Source: Chloranthus sessilifolius (Eukaryota; Streptophyta; Magnoliopsida; Chloranthales; Chloranthaceae). From it: a stretch of DNA of 64,000 nucleotides. A program made the position numbers and the translations under genes. Shown one piece after another: positions 11,304 through 24,162 of this stretch. The notes beneath the pieces are model-generated. The model saw only the letters and a program-made list of their open reading frames with translations, was not told where the DNA came from and did no database searches. The DNA lies in NCBI GenBank assembly GCA_021018995.1, contig CM037591.1, positions 9,244,001 through 9,308,000 of the forward strand. Reading direction: 5' to 3'. Position 1 is the first letter of the stretch, and each line of letters opens with the position of its first letter.

Positions 11304-11467
11304 CACTACAAAAAATAAGACTATTAGTGGCAGCCAAAAACTGTCACTATTAGCAAAAAATTACCGTTAATTAATGCCCTTACCCTAATAGTCTTTAATA
11401 GTTTTTTGTTAATAGCGGCAGTTTTTTACTCCAAAAAATTGCTGCTAATAATCTGTTTTTTTAAGTG
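11304..11467. mobile_element. CACTA-like MITE, 164 bp, TSD AGG
   Basis: It begins CACTACAAAAAATAAGACTA and ends ...TTTTTTTAAGTG, a degraded inverse of the start. It is flanked by AGG on both sides (11301-11303 and 11468-11470), a 3-bp duplication typical of CACTA transposons. The interior repeats 'tagcggcagtttttt' in both orientations. Related copies are at 23529 and 25396. Confidence 0.8.
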
Positions 11468-12109
11468 AGGGGTACCAGAGTGAAAGCCGTTAAAGTGTAG
11501 GCCACCCCCAAGTCCCAAAAGGAGCAACTTGAAGAAAAGGCTACCTGGACTTGAGGCCCAAAGGGATACCAGAGTGAGAACCGCATTAGAGTGAGCCTCC
11601 ACGAACAATGGTTGCAAAGTAATAAGGGATTAACTTTTCTATTAACACCTAGACATTTTTGAGTATTGGTTAAGATCTTAACAATATGGTATATTGATCA
11701 AATAATCGAATGGTCATAATGGTTTGATGAATGAGATTCTAGATATATATATTTTTTTCCGTAATTAATATTTTTGGAATTTTTTGTATTCATTTTTTTA
11801 ATCAGTATTGCATATGGCAGATTTGGATCTGCATGCTAATGCCTCGGAGGTGTATTGATTACCCAGGTATAATGTTTGCTGCTAACGCTTTGCCACCCAA
11901 TAGAAGCTTGAGGGCACTTGAAAGTTGAAACCGTTCGACCTTTTCGATCGTTGACGGCCTCCAGACTCCAGAGCACCCGATTTTTGGCTCTTAAAATTCT
12001 ACTAAGTAATGAAAAGTCAATACTGCCCTTATCTTTATCTTGTTTTACATGACAAAATAACCCTTTTATACTTATTCATTTGGGATTTATGAGCAAGATA
12101 TAAACTCCG

Positions 12110-13380
12110 GTGTCGGTGTCCGGTGGCAGTTCATGAAAGACCGATACGTATAGGCCGATATTGATGCACTTTTATTTTTTTTTTATTTTTTTTTAAAAAA
12201 TCAAATAAAGTAGATATCGACCGATACCCGATATGCATCGGCCAATACAATCCCATATTGGCCGATACCGATACTGCCCCGATACTGTATCAGAGCCGTG
12301 TTGGTATAGATTGGTCAGGATACTAATATGCTTATAGGTATCGGCCGATACTTGATACCATGCTTATGAGTTGGGGTGGAAATAAAAACCAAAAACCGAC
12401 GGAACTGAACCGTTAAAAACCAACCTGAACCGAACCGAAATCAATCCAAAACCGAAACATAGATACCGATTTTGGATCAGTTTGGTTTTAGTTTTGGGTG
12501 CCAAAACCAAAAACCGATTGGCTAGAGAGGAAAACCGACCTTAAACTGAAAAAACTTGAGAAAATCGAAAATTGCCACATACAAAGCATGACCCATTGAC
12601 TGCTTTGAATTCAACAATGCATATTGTTTTTCCTCACAATCTTTTCCTAGATGGATCTTGAGAGCAAGGTGTCAATACTGGTATCAGTAGTAGGTTTCGG
12701 TTCATGAAGGACCGATACGTATCCACCGATACCGATATGCATCGGTGACTCTGTGTCCAGCTTTTCGCTGCATGCAACCGGCTTCCCAAGTTGAAAACCA
12801 ACTGTTCACGCCAATACATGGAGTGGTGGCGGAACGTGTCGGTTAGATTGATAGCGTAGGCATGGAGGTTTGACAGCTAATCATGGGTCAAAAAATCGTC
12901 TGATGCCAATACGTATCGCCCGATACGTATCGGTTTTGGACTTGGGCGGTACGATACATTGCGTATATATCGTACTCCCTAAAAAATAAGGTAATTATCG
13001 TCCGATACGGGCAATGTATCGCCCGTATCGGACGATACATTCAAATTATCGTGCGATAATTTCAAATTATCGTCCGATAATTTGATTTATGAGTTTTTTG
13101 AAAAAAAAAATGTATCAAAACAATATATTTAATGTATCGCCGATACATTGAATGTATCGGACGATACGTGATACATATCGAACGATACGGACGATACGTA
13201 TCGGCCAATACGGACGATAATTTGATTTTTTAGATTTTTTGAAAAAAAAAAAATGTATTGAAACGATACATTCAACATATCGCCGATACATTAAATGTAT
13301 TGGATGATACGCGATACGTATCGTCCTGAACCTTTAGGATGATAGTATCGAAAATCCGATATTTTAACCCTTGCAGCTAA
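12110..13380. repeat. TATCGGCCGATA / CGATACGTATCG palindrome-rich sequence
   Basis: Dense short palindromes of the form TATCGGCCGATA, CGATACGTATCG and TATCGCCGATA occur at 12110-12360, 12660-12750 and 12900-13380. In the last block a unit of about 140 bp ('gataatttgattt', poly-A run, 'tgtatcgccgatacatt') is duplicated in tandem (about 13070 and 13215). A further patch is at 14120-14200. No ORF is seen. Confidence 0.75.
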
Positions 13381-13444
13381 TAAGTGGCGTTAGTTAATTC
13401 TACCACCGCCATTCCCTCTCAATTTTCAAAATGTTAGAATTTGT

Positions 13445-13870
13445 TTGGGTACCTCTATTTGCACCCTCCTCTTTATTGAAAGCACTAATATCCTAGACCG
13501 ATTGAAAGCCGTTGATTGCATCGGATCAGATGATGGAGGTCGTGTTTCACCTCTATCTTCCATAAAATAGGTTTTTAGATCATGCGCACATATCAGACGA
13601 TTAGTTTTTATTTAAACATATCACAGATTCCCCAAAATGGCTTCGAATCATGTTTCAACATGATGTGTGCCACATGATTCACATGCCATATTTTTGAGAT
13701 CCGTGACATATGAAATCAAAATCTGACCATCTGATAAGTTATCCATGATCTTAATATTTATAGTGTAGAAAATAGGCGTGAAATATGACCTGTATCATCT
13801 GATCTGACATAATCAACGGTTACCAAAGAGTCTGGGACACAAGTGCCTTAAGTAAACAGGTGGGTGTGAG
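13445..13870. mobile_element. Fold-back MITE with long inverted arms
   Basis: The left part ('aagccgttgattgcatcgg', 'cagatgatggaggtcgtgtttcac') is repeated inverted at 13770-13830 ('gaaatatgacctgtatcatctg', 'cataatcaacggtta'). The symmetry centre is near 13650. No coding potential is seen. Exact ends are not resolved. Confidence 0.6.
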
Positions 13871-15066
13871 CAGAGTTAGCCCTAATGCGCTCCAGTTGAC
13901 CTATCAATATTTAGCAACCTGCCTCGAGAAGTTGTGATCTAAATGGGCTGTAACCGGTTACACTAGTACAGATTCTCCCGGTCACCTCTAAGGCTCTAAG
14001 CCCTCTTTAAACAAACAAAAAGCAAAAATCTGTACTTTTATTTATTTGTTTATTAAATATCACCCACAAGAAAAATAGAGCCTAAAAACGATGATGCGCT
14101 GGTGAAGCTCATGCAAAAAACTGTAGCGGATGCCACGTATCGGAGCCGATACGTATCGATTGGCTAGAAAATTAATACGTATCAGTATCGGCAGATATTT
14201 AATACCTTGCTTGAGATCATTCTCTTATCATCAACCGTCAATTTTTTGTCTTTCACATAATATCTATTCCCAAAAAGTGGCCTTAACATCACGTGGAACT
14301 CATCACACTCAAATAAGGTCACTTTTTTGGGATGTGTACCACATAAAATCAAAACTTATCGTTTAATGTTACACCCATGTTCTCAAGATCCATCATGTGA
14401 AAGATTGGGATGAAAAACCATCTCCATCGATAGATTCAAAGGAGGCAATGGGTTTTACAATGGGTGAACTCAAACGTTCTGTGGGTAGATTTAAAGGTAC
14501 TCTTTAAAAATACTAGTAAACATGCACCTGTTGTACACACGTTGCTCAATAAAATCATAAAAATAATAATAAATTTAATAAATGGAAAAAGGTCTATGGA
14601 TTCTAATGTATGGATGAAGCTATGCATTTAAACCTTACATCATGTCACTTGACACCCGATTTTATGATAGTGCCTTTTTTGGGATCATGTGCAATGTCGC
14701 ATGTCATCTATTAAAAAAAATTAAACTTTTTTTGTGGTCTAAACTTCAACCAAAGCTTGGATACTGCCTTACACATCATAGTGTATTGAATTTTTTATCG
14801 TTTGACCATATTTTGTACTATGGATGCCTACTCTTTTTCAACAATTTTTATTCACTGAATGCGGTGGCTGTAACATAAAGGGTGTGCCAGTAACACCAAC
14901 CAAAACATTATTAGGCTTATTTAATTTCATTAGTTGACTCAATTTAATCTTGAGTTTTAAATGATATTGTTGTCGATGCAATTTTACAAGTTTAAACCGT
15001 TGATGATAGAGATTATTTTTCACCCCACTAATGACATTACAAGGACCTTTTGAATGATTATCCCAT

Positions 15067-15445
15067 AAGAGCCATTATTTGCACTAGTTTAAAACAAAGA
15101 CCTTAAAGTTTGACGACCTTTGCTATATGAAAACTTCATCTAAATCGTCTGATTTGGAGTCCATCATTTAAAGATATTAAGTGCAACAGATTAGCACGAA
15201 ATATAATCTTCATCATGCGATTAAATGCAGTCAAAAGTTATTATTTGATTCAACGGTTGATAGTAATAGATCATATGATAAATATTATGTTTTCCTCCAA
15301 TCTTATCCACTAATGGTCTATAGATCATGAACTTTAAATCAAACGGCTCAGATTGCGTTGTCACGTGTCACATGTCTCTAAAATACGAAGTCTTTCTTTA
15401 ACTTCGGTGCAAGGGCCACATTTCCGAGTGCAAGTAATGGCTCCC
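15067..15445. mobile_element. Mutator-type MITE, 379 bp (copy 1)
   Basis: It is homologous along its length to 24163-24560. It starts AAGAGCCATTATTTGCACT and ends AGTAATGGCTCCC, the inverse. Flanks are TTATCCCAT (15058-15066) and TTATCCAAT (15446-15454), a 9-bp duplication with one mismatch. The inner part, 'gcacgaaatataatctt', is shared with copy 2. Confidence 0.78.
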
Positions 15446-16528
15446 TTATCCAATATGTCATGTGTAGCTTAGAGGTGAAAGGAGTACCATTTAAAAGTAC
15501 ACAAGTCAAATACTTTATAGAAACAAATACTTCTGATATAAAATTTTGACACAAAACATGAACTCTATCATTAGATTCATCACAATCGAAGATTGTCAAG
15601 AATTTGGCGTGAAGCATGATCTCTATCATCTAGATTTGCATGATATCGTTAATTATTTATGTCCTTTTATTGCGTTAAATCAGATGATAAGAACATGTTT
15701 CATGCCAAATTTTGTACTGAAAATTTTATATGGTGTTTCCACGTTGCACAAATCTCAAAAAGTGATTGAACACCTAAGTACTCGAGATGCTTACCTAATA
15801 CCAACTCATGCGCCTGCACCAAAATTATGATCATTAAATCAATATCTTAGAAATGAACAGTTTAAAAAGAAGAGTTGGTCCCAGGTGCCTAGGTCCATGC
15901 TAATCATATATGGTTGTTTTTGTTTTATTTATTTTTTTCTTTTGTGTTTTGTTTTAATGAATAAATTCACAAGTCATGTTTGACATTTTAAATCATAGTC
16001 ACAAAGTCGGGTTGGGCAATAAATTGGTTAGGTTAAAATTTGAAAAAACTTGACAAAATTTGATATGATCGGGAACAGATCTAGAAAAAGAAATTTTAAA
16101 AAATAAATAAAGAGTGACTATTTATTATAAAATAAATAAATTATTCTCAAATTAATAGTGAATAGTATCACAGATTCTTAAATACAAGATTTTTTCAAGA
16201 ATTTGGGTTTTGTCGCTCTACAAAATTTCTCTTGCTACCCACAAGATCTGGGTTTCTATTTATTCGATATCTGCTAGATATATATTTCTATTTACAAAAG
16301 AGTTATATATAGATTAATTATATATTGTAATTAAACTTCAATTAGGAGTCTAATCAATTTTTATTGGGATAAAGTGGTAATTCCCGAGAGGAGCAATGTA
16401 AGTGCTCAAGAGTTTCAGTTTCTAGGCTAGTTAGGGGCAATTTGATCCTAATATATTGTGAAAACCAAATTTGACGGAAACTATTTTTACTTTTATATAA
16501 TCGTAAAGATTTCCTGCTTCATCTCAAA

Positions 16529-16672
16529 TGGGTTATTTTAATTAATTGCTATTTATTTTGTTTTAATTTTGGGTTGATATGCATCTATCTAAGCCATCGA
16601 TGGGTTATTTTAACTAATTGTTATTTATTTTGTTTAAAATTTGGGTAGATATGCATCTATCTAAGCGATCGA
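16529..16672. repeat. Two-copy 72-bp tandem duplication
   Basis: The unit 'atgggttattttaa(t/c)taatt(g)...atatgcatctatctaag' occurs twice in direct tandem with few differences, ending in 'gccatcga' and 'gcgatcga'. Confidence 0.8.
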
Positions 16673-17807
16673 AAGCCCATCTAAAAGAAGAAATTTCGAT
16701 TTCGGTCAAACCTTGCACCCCTACCTATCGATAGATACAGATGCAGAACACCTTACTTAGCTTAATAAAAAATTTTGATAACTTGAGTGGTAATGAAGAG
16801 AATGATAAGCATATAGATTGAAGCTCTTTATTGAGATTGCAACAAGTTGAAAGCATCAAGCACCATCATTTGTGTCACAGAGATGACCCAACTATCAATT
16901 CCTGTTACAGGTCTAACTTAATAATGGTTTAATTTAGATTTACATTGAAATGAGAAGTGTTCATGTAGAAATTCCAAAGGTTCACTGCAAGATTAAGAGT
17001 TTTATGTCCAGGTTCTTAGTCAAGGCTCATCTTTCCTCTCTCCCATAAGGATCCAATTGCCCATGCCTATGGCCTAGGATGTCCGTGAGCTTATCTATCA
17101 ATCTGCCATGAGACTGGGAGCAACCAAAACCCGATGAAGGAGCCAGAGAAAGTTGCAGAAACAAATGTAAATGGAAGTCCTAGTTTTGGGAACAGAGTTG
17201 AACTCTGTTTTCGAGACTTGTGACTTGAAGCTATGAGATTTGAGTTAGGGGCATTTTAAGTATGGAAAATTGATAGAAATTATTTTTACGAAAATTGATA
17301 GAAATTATTTTTACTTTTATGAAATAGTAAGGACAGAAGAGATTAAATAAGGAAAATTATAACCGTTGGATAGATTTTGATAGATAAATTTATAGACTGC
17401 TTATGTGAGGCGACGTAAGTGACTGCATTGCTTGAACCCGACTATATGTGCAAAATTGTTTGACTGTATAACATTGTCCATTAATTACTATCCCTTGACA
17501 AGTAACAAAACTCACTCCATTTTTTAACAATAGCCCTCCCCTTCATCTTTTGCTGCATGTAAATTAAAGTGAGTTTAAAGGTTTGCAAGCTTTTTATTTT
17601 TATTTAAATCTCTCTAATAAAAAATGAAATAAAAATTCTCTCTCTAAAAAGAATTGAAAAACAGAAAATTGAAACTGAACTGAGCGAAAATCGAATTTGT
17701 TCGGTTCGTTTTTGGTTTTGAGAAATAAAAAGTTTAGGTTTGATTTTGCATAAAACCGAAAAATAGGGTTCGGTTCGGTGTACCGAACTTCCACCCCTAC
17801 TTATGAG

Positions 17808-18209
17808 TAGGGCTATCAACGGCTCAAGCTTCAGCTTGAGGCCGGCCCGATTTGGGTTTAAAAAATAACCCAAGCCTGAAAGCTCTCGGGCTAAATTGGG
17901 TCCGATTTATATTTGGTATTGAGTTGGACCTAATTTTTTAGGGAAAAAATAGTTGGACCTACCCAAAATCAATTAGAACCCGACTCGACCCAACCAAGCC
18001 CAATTTATTGAAGAAAAACGTCAGGCTGGCCCAAATTTGGCTCAGCCCACACCCCCTTGAATAAGTTTCCTAGCCCAAAAGAACTCGATCAAAGCCACCT
18101 TAATTTTGTATCAGTGTCGGGTTAAGGCCTAGTTTCAGGCTTGAAAATAATTGGGCCTATCGAGAGAAGGAATCAAGCCCACCTGGCCCATCGACAACCC
18201 TACTTTTGA
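17808..18209. mobile_element. hAT-like MITE, about 400 bp, TSD CTTATGAG
   Basis: The left end TAGGGCTATCAACGG is mirrored near the right end by CATCGACAACCCTA. CTTATGAG flanks it at 17800-17807 and 18210-18217. Seven bases (CTTTTGA) lie between the mirrored end and the right duplication, so the exact right end is uncertain. The interior is rich in 'ggcccaa' and 'aagccc' strings, common in this class. Confidence 0.6.
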
Positions 18210-18500
18210 CTTATGAGAAGTGCCCATTTAAGCATGTAACATTCATTTTTAGCAAATCGAATCGTCTAAGTGCTGCCGTGGGCTTAAAAGTCATGCTCTA
18301 TGAAGGATTTGAACCATTAGATCTATGCATTATAATATGGATGGTCATGTGTATTGTTTTTAAGAGTTATAAAAAGTAGGACTAGACCCTCTAATCGTCA
18401 TTTAAACAGCATCATTAATGGTGTAAAATGTGAGTAATCCATATCGTCAAAGTGATGGATCAAACGTTGCAGTGCAATGGACCCAAAAATCATAAAGCAT

Positions 18501-18620
18501 CTATTGTATTGAAGATTGGAATGAAAAACAATCTCCATCAATTAATTCAAAGGAGTAAACAACCCGCCTTGAATCAGACGATGGAGAGTGTTTTATGTCC
18601 CAATCTTCAATTCAATAGAT
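18501..18620. repeat. Imperfect inverted repeat, about 120 bp
   Basis: The left arm 'ctattgtattgaagattgg' with 'caatctccatc' is mirrored by 'gatggagagtg' with 'cccaatcttcaattcaatag'. It is probably a MITE core. Similar half-arms are at 14385-14440. Confidence 0.6.
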
Positions 18621-18979
18621 ATTGAGATTGAACAAGATCGTCGGCCAATGCACCACCATTTTAGGTTTTGCCTGTTACTTGCAAGTGCATGACGAGTTGC
18701 CCGCCAACAATTGCATCACAATTAAACTAGAGGAGGCATTGTATTGTTTTTTTTTCTTTCTTTTGGCTCTCTAGTCTTTTTTTAAACCCAAATCCTAGCG
18801 TAATAGCCCTACATATATGAAAAAGTTTTGACCCTAGGCTCTATGTGATTATGGATGCTACATGTTATGACGCATTTTGAGTGGGGATTTAAGCTCATGT
18901 CAGAAACAAAACCGGGGTGAGGACCTAAGTCCAGAACCGAACAATATTGTGGCATGTGAGTCTGGGTCGTCACACTTAG

Positions 18980-21519
18980 TGTGACAGCCCGAATTTCGGC
19001 ACCCCGAAACCCGTGCCATCAGCACGATCATTTTGACCGTGCCCCTTAGTTAAACACGAAACATTGGCATATCAAGCATAAAATAAAATAATAAATGAAA
19101 CTGCGGAATTTAAATCTATATTAAAGCAATTCTCCAAAAGACAATTCTACCCTCATGCCTCTGCATGAATGGAGAACCGATCCGAACCATCGATGATAGC
19201 AATCATCACGGATGGTTCGCCCCAAAAGAATAATCCAAAACTCAATATATACATTGTTCAACCAAAACAAGGCTTGACATACCAAGCCGTACAAATCTCT
19301 ATCAAAAAGCCCTCAACGCGGCACAACGGAGTCCTCTAGAAGAAGTCCTCAGGAGGTGGCTCCAACTCGTCGCCGGCCGTAAGGTTCGACTCACCAGAGT
19401 CAGCGTCTCCTGAAGCCTCGACCGCTGCTAGTAGTGGACCTGCGACGTATAGTCTATAGGGTGAGCTACATCCTAGCTCAATAGGGAACAAAACACAGTT
19501 GAACATATAAATTATTACGAACATATATTCCATGATATGCCATGCATGATGTGTCTATGCAATTATTGATGAAACAGTTAAAAAATATTACATTTTACTG
19601 ATAGTTTACTCGTGTCTTTTATTTACTCATGAATAATGCTGAAAAGGCCTAAAGCAAAACTTAAACTTTCAACTTAAGTAATCCCCGAGCAATATAGCAT
19701 CGAGCCCCAATGAGATACCCATCATTGTCATCTATATAGACACTTTTAACGTATTCCCTGGGAATACAATATAGTACCCAAGCCCCTTTCCCCTGGGGAT
19801 TGGTGGTGGGGTTTCACTTGTCTCAAATCAACACCCCTTAGGTGTGCTTACTGTGTACGGATAAGCCTCCGCACTGGCTTACGGTTTTGCCGCCGTATCA
19901 GTCACGGATCCTGCCGTGTCAGTCGTGGATATCCCGCCACGTCGGTGGGGTACCCTATCAAACCTCAAATAACAAAAATATCGGTGCCTTACATATAGTT
20001 ATTCACCGTGTAAGTGTGCTATCTTATATCGGTTAGGCCCTATCAAACATGATTCAATCTTGGATACATCCCTGGGATGTATCCATTTACTTGCATCACA
20101 CCTGATGCTCTTATCTCTTTACTTCTTCATCCCCTGGGGATGGCTCATTATACTTACTCTTATGGGTGTCACTTACACACACTTTTCACAATTCTTAAGC
20201 AATAAACATTTGAATTTGAATTCTATATCACTACATACATGCTCTTATAAAATAAAGTACATGTTCAAGGTGTTCCCTACCTCAAGTCTTCTTTCGATCA
20301 ATGCATCAAGGTCCCACGTGGCTCCTTGTGCACTAGCTCACACGTACCACCTATGGTACCACATAACAGGTGAAACACATCACTAAAGATGTAATAAAGA
20401 AGGTCCAAGACCGTCCAAAAATCTTAAAGTCAAACTCAAAAGTCAACATAAATTAGCTCAGTCGATTAATCGAACTCCAAAATCGATTAATCGAATCTGA
20501 TTCGATTAATCGATTTCCAAAATCGATTAATCGAAAGTCAATATCGATTAATCGATTCTCAAATCGATTAATCGAGATTCCCATTCGATTAATCGAAACC
20601 CAAATTCGATTAATCGAAATTCCCTACCTATCATGTCGATTATCAATTCGAGTGATCGAATTTCTAAAATCGATTAATCGATCCCAAATCGATTAATCGA
20701 AATTCTAAATCGATTAATCGAATTTCCATTTCGATTAGTCGATTTCTCCAAGCTATTTTCTTTCCTCCACTGGAGTTCATCAGAGTTCCCAAATCAATCG
20801 ATTTCCAATTCGATTAATCGAAATCTAAAGTCGATTAATCGAAATTCAATTCGATTAATCGAGATCGGGGTCCTCTAACTTTTCAACTTTCTGGCCAATT
20901 TCGATTAATCGAAATCCAATTTCGATTAATCGAAATTGCCAGATTCAGCCCCCTTTTGGTTGTTCTTCCCAATCTTTTTCCACTCTTTTTCCTCTATTTT
21001 TCTACACTTTTATCCTACATTTTACACTATTTCTAACCACTATTTACCCTTACAATCTATGCATTTAAACTACATAACTCTTACCTTCAATCAATCTCAA
21101 ATTGATTTCAAATCCATGGTTGGAAAGGCTAGGGTTCCAGCTTTAGCTTGAACGGATTCTCCTCGCTAAATCGGCCTCTTTAATGCTAGAATCCCCCTTC
21201 CAATCCTTCACAATAATGCTTGCTCAACCTCTCACTCCTCTCTCTCTCTTCTTTACTCTTTCAACAACCAATTTCCAGAATTTTAGGGTTATTAAACCCT
21301 TTTATCTTTCCCCCTTCCTTGTGTGTTGAGCACATACACCGCAGTAGGTGTATGCGACTTCGCATTTTCCATCATACACCACATAGACACTCAACCCATC
21401 ACATCTCATCCGTTCATCACACCCCATACTAACTATTGGACTTCTATTTGGTCAAACCTATGACCGATCGGGCACGGATCCCGAGGTCACAGTTTGACGT
21501 GATTTTTCGGGCTATTACA
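18980..21519 (-). mobile_element. Solo LTR C (same family as A and D)
   Basis: A full-length 2.54-kb LTR, TGTGACAGCCCG...GGCTATTACA, with no internal sequence on either side. It is flanked by the perfect 5-bp duplication CTTAG (18975-18979 and 21520-21524). This is the product of LTR-LTR recombination. Orientation is by homology to D, which is on the minus strand. Confidence 0.92.
20462..20934. repeat. Array of palindrome TCGATTAATCGA in solo LTR C
   Basis: About 16 perfect copies of the 12-bp palindrome. In the first run (20462-20570) successive starts are 19-21 bp apart. It is the best preserved of the five arrays in the window. Confidence 0.92.
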
Positions 21520-21524
21520 CTTAG

Positions 21525-22343
21525 AGTTGGCTTGAGCGCAGCTTGAGCTCGAAAGTTTTTGGCTTGAAAAGCCTAGAGCCAATATAAAGCATATATAGTT
21601 TCTATAAGGTAGAGTCGAGCTAGAGTTGACCTTGGCTCGGGCTCAGCTCGGCTTGGTTGCAGCCCTGCATATGGTTGTCGCTAGATTAGGTCGGGCTCGG
21701 CCTCTTTTGGTATGCTCGACTAGTTTCGAGCCTAAAACTAGGCCTGATCCTAGCTCGTTGACAAATCAAGCTAGGATTGACCCAAGTATAAGTCAGGTTG
21801 GGATACTCAAACCCGACCAAATTTGATTCAAGCTAGGCGGGTTTGGGCCAATGTCGTCTTTCCCTTTATATAATCAGGCTTGGTCGAGTTATTTTTATTT
21901 TGAAAATTATTTTTAATTATACTAAAAAAAGCTTAACATATGCCTCGGAAAGTCTGATAAAAACATATGTAAGCGCCACAAGCATTTCTACCTCAAAAAT
22001 CAGACCTCTCGGAGAAAATCAAAGTAGATACTAGGGCAAACATAGGAAACCCTAGCACACGAGAATATAGTTACGTAGGGAGGAAATCGGAGCATCCGGA
22101 AAAAAACCTCCGAGCAACAACTAATTAAAGAGAAAAAATTAAAAGGAAATTCCCATTTATAATAGGGGAATTCCTTTACAAAAGAGAGACTAAGAACAAT
22201 AAATAGGGCCCAAAAAAGCCGGAGTCGGTAGTTGCCACACTCCATTAAAGAGATATGAGCATAGAGAGCAAATGTTCGGTGGGAAAAAATCTGAGATTGA
22301 GGATCGAAGAATCTCCAACGCCAGCTGCCACTGCCCACTAAGA
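21525..22343. other. Intergenic stretch without gene
   Basis: It begins with 'gagcgcagcttgagctcg'-type GCTCG-rich MITE-like sequence (to about 21860), followed by AT-rich DNA. Short open frames show no recognisable domain on either strand. Confidence 0.6.
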
Positions 22344-22353
22344 GTCTGTGACC

Positions 22354-22644
22354 AGGGGTGTAGCCAAAAAATTTTGTTGGTGAGGGCTACAAACGATAAA
22401 TATAATGTTAGTAGTTATTTTACTATCGATTTGGGGGCTTATATACAAACAAAGGTTTTATAAGAACTATACTCAATAGAAACTCTAGAGTTAAATGGAG
22501 GCTTCAGCAGATTTGGGGGACTTTTATATCATAGATTTGAGGGCTTATATACAAATAAAGGTTGTATAAGAACCATACTTAATAGAAACTCTAGAGTTAA
22601 ATGAGGGATTGAGCCCTCACACCTTTTTATGTGGCTACCCTAAT
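22354..22644. mobile_element. Mutator-like MITE, 291 bp, 10-bp TSD
   Basis: The ends AGGGGTGTAGCCA and TGTGGCTACCCT are mirrored, with further inverted match ('gtgagggct') inside. The flanks are the identical 10-mer GTCTGTGACC (22344-22353 and 22645-22654), in the 9-11 bp range of Mutator elements. A segment of about 70 bp ('gggcttatatacaaa...ctagagttaaatg') is duplicated inside. Part of the flanking word 'aaaaaagcc(g/a)gagt' also occurs at 22211. Confidence 0.8.
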
Positions 22645-22926
22645 GTCTGTGACCCAAAAAAGCCAGAGTTGGTAGGCCTGATTATTCTCAACCCTAGAAA
22701 CTATGCCCGGACCTGACCCGGGGATGAACCGAGTCAGATTTGACTCAAGCACACTCAGAGCAAGGTTTCCTTAGCTACCAAAAATATTATGGTGCCTTGT
22801 TTTGGCTAATCTGCGACGATGGCTTACATTAGCCTACATCACTTGCCACAATGACGCTACTTGATCGAGCCAACACAAATTTATTGCCATCGACCGCCTG
22901 CCAGATCATTAATAGTAGAAGAGTAC

Positions 22927-23088
22927 TATATGAAGGACATATTTTATACAAACAAAGTATAGGTGATTGATGTGGCGTGACACAATTAACAAAAGTGCAG
23001 TGGACTCAATTAATGCAGTCAGTCACATTGTGCCACATCAACCTCCTGCACTTTGTCGTCATCAAATATGTCCTTCATATATAATTTT
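22927..23088. mobile_element. Hairpin MITE (copy 1)
   Basis: The arms 'tatgaaggacatatttta' and 'aaatatgtccttcatata' are mirrored, as are 'gattgatgtggc' and 'gccacatcaacc'. The core 'ggactcaattaatgcag' is shared with the copy at 49996-50152. It is about 160 bp and non-coding. Confidence 0.7.
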
Positions 23089-23528
23089 CCTTAATAAAAT
23101 TTAATAGCAGCCATACGTGTGATATTTAAAATATTTGATGATTTCCCTTCTTCAATTAGTCTCACATGTGTGGGAACCATTATTGGTACTACTGAGTAGT
23201 GTATTACTACACTTTTGAGCATCTAAGTTTTTGGTTCACCCTTGCTATGCACTTCGAACCGTATTATGTTTCTTGACACTGACACGCATGTCATGCTGGG
23301 CGGGGCTCGGGCACGGGCTCGGGCTAGGGCACACGTTAATTTTTTGTACCAAATTCTTTTGAATTATAATCGATCTCTTAATGGTATCTTTAGACTATTT
23401 TTTTTAAAAAGTGAGTTCTTCAAACGGCGTATCGGATAAGTGTGTCGGCTTTAGACATAATCGTTTAAGATTTTTTTTGGCCATTGAATTGTAACACTGG
23501 TCTATCTAAGACTGTAAATGCAACATAT

Positions 23529-23681
23529 CACTACAAAAAATAAGATTATTAGCGATAATTTTTTCAACAAAAAACTGCAACCAGTAGTCTTGTCATTGTA
23601 AAAAACTGCCGCTATTAATTCAGCAGCTATCAAAAACTGTCTTAATAACAAATGCCGCTGAAATACCATATTTTTATAGTG
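23529..23681. mobile_element. CACTA-like MITE, 153 bp, TSD TAT
   Basis: It starts CACTACAAAAAATAAGATTA and ends CATATTTTTATAGTG, mirrored termini. TAT flanks both sides (23526-23528 and 23682-23684). Confidence 0.85.
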
Positions 23682-24162
23682 TATGCGTCGGTTACACTTC
23701 AACTTTCTATAAAGACCCCTTCTTAACCCCAAAAACAGACATCTTCTTCTTTTTGCCTTTTCACTTGTTATTGCTGAGCATATATAAAGACCCCTTCTTA
23801 ACCCGAAAAAATATATCTTTTTCGTTTTTGCCTTGTCACTTGTTATTACTGGGGATGTTTTAAGAATCAAGTTGTTTACCACATTCAACTTTGATTGTGG
23901 CCGTTGTATCTCTGGATCACGTTCGATAGGCCCATTTGCTAGTCGTTGTGTGGAGACGAATAATGATTTAAAAATAGTGTCCAATCAGGTATCGATCACA
24001 GTAAAAAATCCATCACCATATCCATCTATTTTTCGGTTTTTTCCGCACCCTTTCCAGCAATACATTATGTTGAGCTAATCATAGATATTTTGTGGAAATT
24101 TTGTGATATTGGATATCTCATCACATGATGAAAGAAATCAAGGAAATTGAAGTTTCATTTAA

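Larger units (their letters stand above)
12371..17799. mobile_element. Possible 5.4-kb hAT-like non-autonomous element
   Basis: The left end reads TTGGGGTGGAAAT and the right end, reverse-complemented, TAGGGGTGGAAGT. This resembles hAT terminal repeats, with AACCGAACCGAA-rich subterminal sequence inside both ends. CTTATGAG flanks both sides exactly (12363-12370 and 17800-17807), an 8-bp duplication as hAT makes. The interior has no transposase ORF and holds other MITEs. The alternative is two separate MITE fragments that share the 8-mer by chance. Confidence 0.45.

Noticed and set aside
23502-23984. A 160-codon minus-strand frame
   Set aside because: It runs across a MITE with its own target duplication and contains a short repeat ('aagaccccttcttaaccc'); no domain and no conserved start.
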